This document shows positions 1 through 6,217 of a stretch of 16,431 bases of DNA, piece after piece. Made by a program: the position numbers and the translations under genes. Source of the DNA: CAIKZJ01 sp964626015 (GTDB lineage Bacteria > Bacteroidota > Ignavibacteria > Tepidaquicellales > Tepidaquicellaceae). Numbering within the stretch: the first letter of the stretch is position 1; each line of letters starts with the position of its first letter. The notes beneath the pieces were generated by a model. It did not search any database and had not been told where the DNA came from. It worked only from the letters and a program-made list of their open reading frames with translations. The stretch lies in assembly GCA_964626015.1 (NCBI GenBank), contig CAZVCC010000063.1, positions 1 to 16,431 of the forward strand, written 5' to 3'.

Positions 1-7
1 AGAACAA

Positions 8-1627
8 TTATTTGATGAGGAGCATACGTTTTACATCTGAAAAATCGTTAACCTGAATTTTATAGAAGTAAGCACCGCTCGTTAAATTAGTGCCGTTGAA
101 ATCTACAGAATAATGTCCAGCAGATTTAACCTCATTAACAAGATTTCTGACTTCCCTACCGAGCATATCGTAAACTTTAATTGAAACAAGACCCTGTTTA
201 GGTAAAGCAAAATTTATTTTAGTTGTCGGGTTGAAGGGATTAGGATAATTCTGGCTTATGGAATACTTGAATGGAATTTCAGAACCAATTTGTGAAATAC
301 CGACAAAGCCATTCATACTTGTATAGTATAGAGCACCCGAAGCTGCAGATCCAATCTCGCCCACGACGACACCCACAGATTCTTCCCTAAGGGAAACCCC
401 GTACAAATGTCTGTTTTCGCCGTTTAACTGGTCGACAAAAGTGATTCCTCCATCGTTAGCAGTCATAATTTTTCCATTATCGCCGCAGACGGTAACGATA
501 TTTTCGTAATTATCAATAGAGCGAAGGTGTTCACTTGTAAGGTACTGTACATTAAGGCTCCATGATTTGCCCCAGTTTGTAGAGCGCAGGATTGTGCCGT
601 TATTGCCGCAAATCATAGCGACAGAAGGAGACAGAAAAACTACATCGTTAAGATAATCGTAGCGGTTAGTATTTCTAACAACCCATGTTGAGCCGTGATT
701 GGAAGTATTCCAAACCTTGCCGTCAGTGCCGCTAATGATTCCCCTGCCGTCGGATAGATATTCAGGCGAAAAATCGACAGAGTGCATAGTGAACGGAATA
801 TCAAATCTTTGAGTAAAAGTAGTACCACCGTTAAAAGTTTCAAAAAAAGTACCTGCATAACCAATAAAAATTGCATGGTCTAAATCTCCGGGAGGAACAC
901 CGATACCTCTTATAGTATGGTCAGGGGTATCAAAAGGTCTAACAACAGACCATGTATCTCCGTAATCTGTGGATTTAATGATAACACCGCCCATACCAGC
1001 AGCCCAGACGACTCCATCACGGTTAGGGTCAAATTTTACGTCGTTCATCCAAATATTAATGTTGGAATAAGTAACAGTCCATTCTTCACCTGCATCCGAA
1101 GTTTTAATAACAGTACCCCCCTGCCCGACAGCAACACCGATTTGAGAATTTAGATCAGAGAAGTCGACACCGAACAATGAATAAGGAACTCCGGTCTGAT
1201 ACAGAGTCCATGGAATAGAAGGCGGAGGCGATGTAGTTGTAAAATTCCATACATTAGAAGACGGACCCCAGCCTGAATCATCTCCAGCAAAAACACGCCA
1301 GTAATAAGTTGTGCTATTACCAAGCACACCAGCTCCGGGAGTAAACTTTGAATTCACGAGAGCATTTTTATTAATAACGGTAGAGGAAAAATCAGCGACG
1401 GTAGAAACCTGAAGTCTGTATTTAGTCGCATTAGGTACATCCGCCCAATCGAACAAAGGACGCAGTTGAACGGAGTTAGCATTGTTTTGCGGTTTCAACA
1501 ATACGGGGGGAGTCAAATCCAACAATAAAGGATTTGTATTTGCCAAAGCACTCTGCCAATTAGAGAAATTGCCCGATATAACCGCTAAAGTCGTAAAAAT
1601 AATTACGGCTAAAAAAAGTCTTTTCAT
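8..1627 (-). CDS. Secreted Ycf48/BNR-type propeller protein with T9SS sorting domain
   Basis: A 539-residue exported protein. A signal peptide covers about residues 1-30 (MKRLFLAVII hydrophobic core, ALA before residue 30). Residues 38-132 look like a fibronectin type III domain: paired prolines at the start, then a WRVFA strand and a WNFTT end. Residues 140-435 carry six repeats of the form G-x-(V/I)-x-x-(T/S)-x-x-x-G-x-x-(W/F), for example GGTVIKTSDAGEEW at 170 and GTILRSTNWGKSW at 344. This is the Ycf48/BNR propeller pattern. Residues 457-539 form a type A T9SS sorting domain starting SQNYPNPFNPTT and ending in a basic, hydrophobic tail. Known for the family: such tails direct export through the T9SS and attachment to or release from the cell surface. 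The ligand of the propeller is unknown. The ATG at 1627 has no Shine-Dalgarno sequence. The stop lies 7 bases from the window edge, so no terminator can be judged. Confidence 0.9.
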   Translation of the reverse strand: MKRLFLAVIIFTTLAVISGNFSNWQSALANTNPLLLDLTPPVLLKPQNNANSVQLRPLFDWADVPNATKYRLQVSTVADFSSTVINKNALVNSKFTPGAGVLGNSTTYYWRVFAGDDSGWGPSSNVWNFTTTSPPPSIPWTLYQTGVPYSLFGVDFSDLNSQIGVAVGQGGTVIKTSDAGEEWTVTYSNINIWMNDVKFDPNRDGVVWAAGMGGVIIKSTDYGDTWSVVRPFDTPDHTIRGIGVPPGDLDHAIFIGYAGTFFETFNGGTTFTQRFDIPFTMHSVDFSPEYLSDGRGIISGTDGKVWNTSNHGSTWVVRNTNRYDYLNDVVFLSPSVAMICGNNGTILRSTNWGKSWSLNVQYLTSEHLRSIDNYENIVTVCGDNGKIMTANDGGITFVDQLNGENRHLYGVSLREESVGVVVGEIGSAASGALYYTSMNGFVGISQIGSEIPFKYSISQNYPNPFNPTTKINFALPKQGLVSIKVYDMLGREVRNLVNEVKSAGHYSVDFNGTNLTSGAYFYKIQVNDFSDVKRMLLIK

Positions 1628-1686
1628 AATAGCAATATTTTAGTTTAAGTTAATATATTATATATTATACAAATAACATAGTTAAC

Positions 1687-1724
1687 ATTTATCATTGAAA
1701 AATAGAAAACCCCCAATGATAAAT
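1687..1724. repeat. Perfect 11-bp inverted repeat (hairpin) upstream of secreted-protein gene
   Basis: ATTTATCATTG at 1687-1697 pairs perfectly with CAATGATAAAT at 1714-1724 around a 16-base loop rich in A and C. It lies 60-97 bases before the start codon of the leftmost gene. In that gene's direction the hairpin is not followed by a T run, so it does not look like a terminator. It could be an operator or a 5' leader stem. Role not determined. Confidence 0.5.
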
Positions 1725-2004
1725 TTTATATTATTCCTTTTTCCGATAAAAAGTGTATTCACAAAATACAAAATACGGAAAAATGGACAAAACAATATTT
1801 TTATACAATAAATACTATAGCAAATACTGAGCCGAATATTTTGCGTAAAATTTTAACGGTTTTGAGGTTTTTATAGTATCAACAATAGTATAAAGACTTT
1901 ATCTTAAGCGAGCTAACTATGTTGTTTGGCAGGCATATTGAATTAAATGATGAATAAATCCGGGCGTAGATTGGAGTATGAATTAGAAGTATTGTGGATA
2001 TGAA

Positions 2005-2085
2005 TTCCGCAATGGGGCTAAAGCCCGATTAATTTGGGATATAATGAATCCGCCAAACTTCATGCAGCGGGGTATTAAACCCAAA
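2005..2085. repeat. REP-like double-hairpin intergenic block
   Basis: Two short GC-rich hairpins sit in AT-rich surroundings: GGGCTAAAGCCC at 2015-2026 (4-5 bp stem, tiny loop) and GGGT-ATTAA-ACCC at 2070-2082. They are joined by a spacer containing ATCCGCC and CTTCATGCAGC. The pattern resembles dispersed palindromic intergenic repeats. It lies directly after the end of the gldA operon (stop at 2109) and may shape that transcript's 3' end. Only one copy is in this window, so dispersal cannot be shown here. Confidence 0.4.
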
Positions 2086-2108
2086 ATGAATAAAAGTATG
2101 TATGATTA

Positions 2109-3227
2109 CTAAAAGTCGCTGCCGTAGAGAATCCGTAAATAGGTCATTAACAAGTCTTCAACCTGTGTTTCACGCAGGAGACCGTTATAATAAATTATAA
2201 TGGTACAGTCTTTTTCATTACTATGATACATCGAAGTCATGTATCCCGGCAAATCGCCCGAATGTCCGTAGAATGACCCATGACGAATTAAGCCGAGCCC
2301 ATAAGCATCTTTTGCATTCAGATAATAATAATCTTCGTTAAGACGTTTTTGCTGAAGCGAGTCAGGAAGTAAACCACCTCTTACGAGGGCTTCAACAAAT
2401 CGCTGGAGTTCACGCGGATTAGAATAAGCAGAACCGGCAGCCCAAGCCCAAGAAAGGTCGAAGTATTCGGTTAAATCCTGACCGGGTACATAGTCGATAA
2501 AGAAGTACCCTCTTCCGTGAAGTCCCGGCAATTCAGTACCGCTTGTGAGGAATCCAGAATTAGGAAGATTTAATTTTTGAAATATTCTTGTTTTAATTTC
2601 ATGTTCAAGAGAATTATTTGTAATCTGCTGTATTATTTTACCGACAAGAATAGTGTTTGTGTTAGAATAATTGAATCCCAAACCCGGAATTGAATCGAAC
2701 CCATTTGCGAATCCCTTGTCTATAAGCTCATCTACAGACCAGATTTTAAGCGGGTTTGCCCACATCTCAGAGAAGAAAGCAGGACCTGTATAGTTGCGGA
2801 TTCGGCTTGTCATATTGCAAAGCATCCTTACAGTAATACTATCAGATTTCGGATACTGCGGAAAGAACTTTGAGAGTTTATCGTTTAGTGTCAATTTCCC
2901 CTCGGAGACGAGCTGAAGCAAGACGGTAATAGTCATTGTTTTAGTAACGCTACCGACACGGAAATTGAAGTTATAATTTGAAGGGATACTATTCTGCAAA
3001 TCTGAGTAACCGGAAGCATAAATCCAGTCAAAGCCTCGTTTTTTATCAACAACAAGAGCAACGACACCGGGAATGTTAGTATTATGAGTAATAGAATCAG
3101 CAGAATTTTTCAGCTGAGAAATAATATCGTTTACATTAACATACGGCGAAGACGATGAGAAATCATCGCTGCATGAATTAATGAGCAGAAGTAAAGCTGC
3201 TATGACAAATAAATAATACTTTTTCAT
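2109..3227 (-). CDS. Serine hydrolase lipoprotein, class C beta-lactamase/DD-peptidase family
   Basis: A 372-residue exported lipoprotein. The N-terminus has a short charged part, a hydrophobic run and the lipobox LINSC with Cys19 as the predicted lipidation site. The serine hydrolase motifs occur in order: SVTK at 93-96 (nucleophile Ser93 and Lys96) within FRVGSVTKT, YSN at 187-189, and HSG at 322-324 within GHSGDLPGY. This is the family of class C beta-lactamases, DD-carboxypeptidases, D-aminopeptidases and esterases. The HxG third motif instead of KTG is common in the esterase/DD-peptidase-like members, so antibiotic hydrolysis cannot be assumed. It is the last gene of the gldA operon, 7 bases after the M23-type gene. 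Together they suggest two envelope-acting hydrolases made in one transcript. The substrate is unknown. Confidence 0.9.
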   Translation of the reverse strand: MKKYYLFVIAALLLLINSCSDDFSSSSPYVNVNDIISQLKNSADSITHNTNIPGVVALVVDKKRGFDWIYASGYSDLQNSIPSNYNFNFRVGSVTKTMTITVLLQLVSEGKLTLNDKLSKFFPQYPKSDSITVRMLCNMTSRIRNYTGPAFFSEMWANPLKIWSVDELIDKGFANGFDSIPGLGFNYSNTNTILVGKIIQQITNNSLEHEIKTRIFQKLNLPNSGFLTSGTELPGLHGRGYFFIDYVPGQDLTEYFDLSWAWAAGSAYSNPRELQRFVEALVRGGLLPDSLQQKRLNEDYYYLNAKDAYGLGLIRHGSFYGHSGDLPGYMTSMYHSNEKDCTIIIYYNGLLRETQVEDLLMTYLRILYGSDF

Positions 3228-3234
3228 GTCAAGA

Positions 3235-4338
3235 TTATTTTACATTAACAATGGTAGTTTCTTCCATCATTGAATTTGCAACTGTGATTGAATCCTTAAA
3301 ATCAGGATTTCCGAATTCACGGATTTTTGTATATTCTTTAAGAACAAAAGGAACGCTTGCAGACAACAGGAAATCGGGACCGTCATTAACAGAAAAATGA
3401 AGGTGAGGCATAGTAGAATTGCCCGAGTTCCCGAGAAGTGCAATCGGCATACCCTCTTTAACACGTTCGCCTTTCTTGAAAAGAATAGAGCCGGGAATGC
3501 AGTGGCCATAGACGGCGTAAAATCCATTGTCGAGTTTCAGTATAATATGATTGCCAGCATACTCTTCAATATTGTTAAACGTTACATCCTGGGCATCGCC
3601 TTTATTTTCCTGCTGACCATCGAGGACATAATAGACCTCTCCATCCCCGACTGCATAAAGAGACTTACCATAACAAAAATAAGAAGAATTCATATTCCGG
3701 TCGCCTTTTAAGAACTCATTATTTTCATTTACCTGAACTATATCCGAGGCATACCGTTCGCCGTAACCAACTTTACCATGCATAAAAAACAGAGTAAAGA
3801 AATGGTACTGCAAAGTTGACTGATTCAGAAAAATATAATCATTGCCTTTAACGGGAGACGCGATTACTAAGGGTTTTTCGTCCTTACGCGGCGAGAATGT
3901 CCCTCCTTCGACGGTCATTTCTTTATTGTTCACGGTATCTTTCATGAAGAACTTATGCGTAACCTTTGAGGGTAAAGGATTACCAATCGGAATGGGCAGT
4001 TGTATCGACATATAATAAGCATCAATATTATCGAAAGTAATATCTTTAGAAGAAGGCAGCGGGTTTTTATAGATTGGCGGTAAATCATCTTTTTCAATCT
4101 TAAAAAGCTCTGCTTTTGAGTCATCGTCCAGCACGACCACTTTCTCGAGAATAAGACCTTCATTCTTCCATTCCCACATTTTTAAAGTGTAACCAATGCG
4201 AGTAAATTTTTCAGTAACAAACGGAACATCATTTATGAATATTTCAATCTTTGATACTGAGGTAACAGAATATTCCTGAAACGCAAAAGAAGCTACAACA
4301 GCAGCAACAGCGATTAATAATACAATAAGTTTTTTCAT
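3235..4338 (-). CDS. Exported M23-type (lysostaphin-fold) peptidase-like protein
   Basis: A 367-residue protein from the ATG at 4338. A TTG three codons upstream is a less likely start because the signal peptide MKKLIVLLIAVAAVVASFAF begins at the ATG. Residues 30-190 are an uncharacterised N-terminal region. The M23 domain spans about 190-330: RYASDIV with Asp199, YGH with His279, and HLHF with His312 and His314, plus the typical G-x-x-V-x-x-G-x-x-I/L turn before LLGNSGNS. M23 enzymes cut peptidoglycan or other cross-bridge peptides using zinc held by His, Asp and His. Here the position four before Asp199, normally His, is Arg195, so one metal ligand seems absent. It may be inactive, use a different ligand, or belong to a known variant branch. 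It lies between gldA (11 bases upstream) and the serine hydrolase gene (7 bases downstream) in one operon. Confidence 0.85.
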   Translation of the reverse strand: MKKLIVLLIAVAAVVASFAFQEYSVTSVSKIEIFINDVPFVTEKFTRIGYTLKMWEWKNEGLILEKVVVLDDDSKAELFKIEKDDLPPIYKNPLPSSKDITFDNIDAYYMSIQLPIPIGNPLPSKVTHKFFMKDTVNNKEMTVEGGTFSPRKDEKPLVIASPVKGNDYIFLNQSTLQYHFFTLFFMHGKVGYGERYASDIVQVNENNEFLKGDRNMNSSYFCYGKSLYAVGDGEVYYVLDGQQENKGDAQDVTFNNIEEYAGNHIILKLDNGFYAVYGHCIPGSILFKKGERVKEGMPIALLGNSGNSTMPHLHFSVNDGPDFLLSASVPFVLKEYTKIREFGNPDFKDSITVANSMMEETTIVNVK

Positions 4339-4349
4339 TATAAACAAGT

Positions 4350-5441
4350 TTAATTAATTTTTCTTGATTTTCCAAAAGAGTCTGCGATTATCATAGCCTC
4401 GAGAACCTTATCGACGGTAACAATGCATGATTCATGATACATAGAAGAACCCTCTACGCAAGCTTTTTCGGCAGCTTTATTTATGTAATTTCTATCAGTG
4501 TTAGTAATTCCAAGGTCGGAGAATGTTGTTGGCAATCCAACAGACTCACAAAACGAATAGACAGTATTTATTTCTTCAGAAGAAGCTGCATTTAGATAAA
4601 GTCCCGTAAGGACACCAAATGCAACTTTCTCGCCATGATAGAAAGCATGGGTTTCTTCAAGGGCTGTAAGTCCATTATGCACGGCGTGAGCAGAAGCTAT
4701 ACCGCTGCTTTCAAAACCGATTCCGCTAAGAAGGATGTTGGCTTCAGTTATGTATTCAAGTTCGGGTACAATATCATGTTTTTCATTTGCAGTTTTTGCT
4801 ATAACTCCGTATTCAAGAAGTGTTTCGTAACACAGCTTTGCAATGTGCAAACCCGCAAGAGTAGTTAAGCCGCCGCATTCGTTTGTTGAATGGGATTTCG
4901 CACATGACCTTGCCTCGAACCAAGTAGCAAGAGCATCACCCATACCAGCAACAAGAAACCTGACGGGTGCATTAGCGATGATATTCATATCAACAAGAAC
5001 AGCAGAAGGATTTTTCTTTTGATAATGGACAGCTTCGAAAACGCCTGAAGGCGAGTACGTAACAGCACAGCCGCTGCATGGTGCGTCGGTAGAAGCAATT
5101 GTAGGAACTATGACAACGGGGATATTTACTCTGTCGGCAGAAATTTTAGCGGTATCAATAACCTTGCCGCCTCCCATACCAATAATTATGTCAATTTTTT
5201 CTTTTCGGACAAGAGATACTATTCGTTCCAATTCTTCTTCACAGCATTCACCATTGAATATTTCTATTCTAATATTTTCTGAAATCTCTTTTGAAACAAA
5301 CTTTGGAATGATATTATTCTTAACAGATTTAGAACAAAGAATAAGTCCTTTAGAGCCTAAGAGATTAATAAGTTCAGGCAATTCATTTATAGCACCTTGC
5401 CCCTGAATGTACTGACCCGGGAAAACAGCTTTCTTATTCAT
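4350..5441 (-). CDS. gldA: Glycerol dehydrogenase
   Basis: A 363-residue cytosolic enzyme of the iron/zinc alcohol dehydrogenase superfamily, GldA branch. It oxidises glycerol to dihydroxyacetone with NAD+, or works in reverse. Visible motifs are YIQGQGAI near the N-terminus, the dinucleotide-binding GMGGGK at 88-93, VPTIASTDAPCSG at 112-124, and the metal site Asp169 (GMGDALATW), His252 (AHAVHNGL) and His269 (YHGEKVAFG). Length and motif order match the family. The ATG at 5441 is preferred over a TTG one codon upstream. It is the first gene of a minus-strand operon with two envelope hydrolases, an unusual partnership. Homologues annotated as glycerol-1-phosphate dehydrogenase are related, but the TIASTDAPCS and HAVHNG signatures favour GldA. 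The upstream side is bordered by the minisatellite. Confidence 0.93.
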   Translation of the reverse strand: MNKKAVFPGQYIQGQGAINELPELINLLGSKGLILCSKSVKNNIIPKFVSKEISENIRIEIFNGECCEEELERIVSLVRKEKIDIIIGMGGGKVIDTAKISADRVNIPVVIVPTIASTDAPCSGCAVTYSPSGVFEAVHYQKKNPSAVLVDMNIIANAPVRFLVAGMGDALATWFEARSCAKSHSTNECGGLTTLAGLHIAKLCYETLLEYGVIAKTANEKHDIVPELEYITEANILLSGIGFESSGIASAHAVHNGLTALEETHAFYHGEKVAFGVLTGLYLNAASSEEINTVYSFCESVGLPTTFSDLGITNTDRNYINKAAEKACVEGSSMYHESCIVTVDKVLEAMIIADSFGKSRKIN

Positions 5442-5471
5442 CAATTATTTATTTAATTTATGGGATACAAG

Positions 5472-5490
5472 CCGTAATTAAAAATTATGG
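5472..5490. repeat. 8-bp imperfect inverted repeat in the gldA leader
   Basis: CCGTAATT (5472-5479) and AATTATGG (5483-5490) can pair with one G-T wobble around a 3-base AAA loop. The repeat lies 31-49 bases before the gldA start and overlaps the candidate -7 box. It could be an operator or chance in AT-rich sequence. Confidence 0.25.
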
Positions 5491-5510
5491 TATTATTTTT
5501 AAATATACAA
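5480..5510 (-). promoter_or_regulatory. Candidate promoter of the gldA operon
   Basis: On the minus strand, ATTG (TTG at 5510-5508) is followed after 20 bases by TAATTTTT (5487-5480). This is one base off the Bacteroidota -7 consensus TANNTTTG, with the expected -33 spacing. It would put transcription start a short way before the gldA ATG at 5441. The -33 box is only 5 bases from the edge of the minisatellite. The call rests on a consensus known from Bacteroides and may not apply to this lineage. Confidence 0.25.
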
Positions 5511-5515
5511 TGCAG

Positions 5516-6110
5516 ATGAGAGCGGTCAAGAGCAGGCAAGAGCAGTCAAGAGCAGAAAGAGCAGTCAAGTGCAGTCAAGAGCAGACAAGTGCAGAAAGAG
5601 CAGGCAAGAGCAGCAAGAGCAGGCAAGTGCAGGCAAGTGCAGTCAAGAGCAGGAAGTGCAGTCAAGAGCGGTCAAGAGTAGACAAGAGCAGAAAGAGCAG
5701 TCAAGAGCAGTCAAGTGCAGGCAAGAGCAGACAAGAGCAGTCAAGAGCAGGCGAGAGCGGTCAAGAGCAGGCGAGAGCAGGCAAGTGCAGTCAAGTGCAG
5801 ACAAGAGCAGTCAAGAGCAGGAAGAGCAGACAGAGCAGGCAAGAGCAGGAAGAGCAGGCAAGAGCAGGCAAGTGCAGGCAAGAGCAGGAAGAGCAGTCAA
5901 GTGCAGTCAAGAGCAGAAAGAGCAGGCAAGAGCAGAGAAAGCAGGCGAGAGCAGTCAAGTGCAGTCAAGTGCAGACAAGAGCAGGCAAGTGCAGGCGAGA
6001 GCAGAAAGAGCAGGCAAGAGCAGGCAAGTGCAGGCGAGAGCAGTCAAGAGCAGAGAGAGCAGTCAAGAGCGGTCAAGAGCAGGCAAGAGCAGAGAGAGCA
6101 GGGAGAGCAG
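5516..6110. repeat. Minisatellite of about 61 imperfect 9/10-bp units (NCAAGAGCAG)
   Basis: By hand parsing, 595 bases divide without remainder into about 61 units: 46 of 10 bp and 15 of 9 bp. The consensus is NCAAGAGCAG. The first base is T in 20, G in 20 and A in 6 of the 10-bp units. The 9-bp units (such as AAAGAGCAG or GAAGAGCAG) mostly lack one base at the front. Other variants are GTGCAG in place of GAGCAG (14 units), CGAG in place of CAAG (5 units, always with leading G) and GCGG in place of GCAG (4 units). The plus strand is mostly purine, with very little T. GC content is well above the AT-rich flanks. The array fills the gap between the gldA leader and the terminator of the 956-residue secreted protein gene. 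Long frames are open on the plus strand because the unit almost never makes a stop codon; one TAG near 5689 breaks one frame. I see no Shine-Dalgarno sequence before the ATG at 5510, so I do not call a gene. Confidence 0.95.
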
Positions 6111-6142
6111 ACATCGAAAGATAGTAGAAAGGAACGATAAAA

Positions 6143-6176
6143 CAGAATAAAAAAGGCGGTCAATGAACGACCGCCT
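6143..6176 (-). terminator. Rho-independent terminator of the 956-residue secreted protein gene
   Basis: Read on the minus strand, AGGCGGTC (6176-6169) and GACCGCCT (6161-6154) form a perfect 8-bp stem around a 7-base loop. A TTTTTT run with further T-rich sequence follows toward 6143. It begins about 42 bases after the stop codon at 6218. In the plus direction no T run follows, so it should act mainly on the minus-strand gene and keep its transcript out of the minisatellite. Confidence 0.85.
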
Positions 6177-6217
6177 ATTAATTATTCCTGAATGAACAGG
6201 ATTTCATTTTTTGAGTA

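Larger units (their letters stand above)
1628..2108. other. Gene-free stretch upstream of the first secreted protein
   Basis: This stretch separates the start of the leftmost minus-strand gene from the end of the gldA operon. I see no credible coding frame in either strand. The part next to the left gene is very AT-rich (1650-1672 is nearly pure A/T) and probably holds its promoter, but no clear -35/-10 pair stands out. It contains an 11-bp inverted repeat and a REP-like double hairpin block, listed separately. Confidence 0.6.

Noticed and set aside
3397..3711. 104-residue plus-strand frame opposite the M23-type gene
   Set aside because: It is antisense to a gene with clear family motifs and shows no start signal or domain of its own.
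4347..4347. TTG start three codons upstream for the M23-type gene
   Set aside because: The signal peptide begins at the ATG at 4338 and the TTG lies only 2 bases from the gldA stop, without a ribosome binding site.
5516..6110. CRISPR array
   Set aside because: Units are 9-10 bp with no unique spacers, and no cas genes are near.
5510..6124. 204-residue plus-strand frame over the minisatellite as a protein gene
   Set aside because: Plus-strand frames stay open because the repeat unit almost never makes stop codons; there is no Shine-Dalgarno sequence, no domain, and the frames encode interchangeable low-complexity chains.
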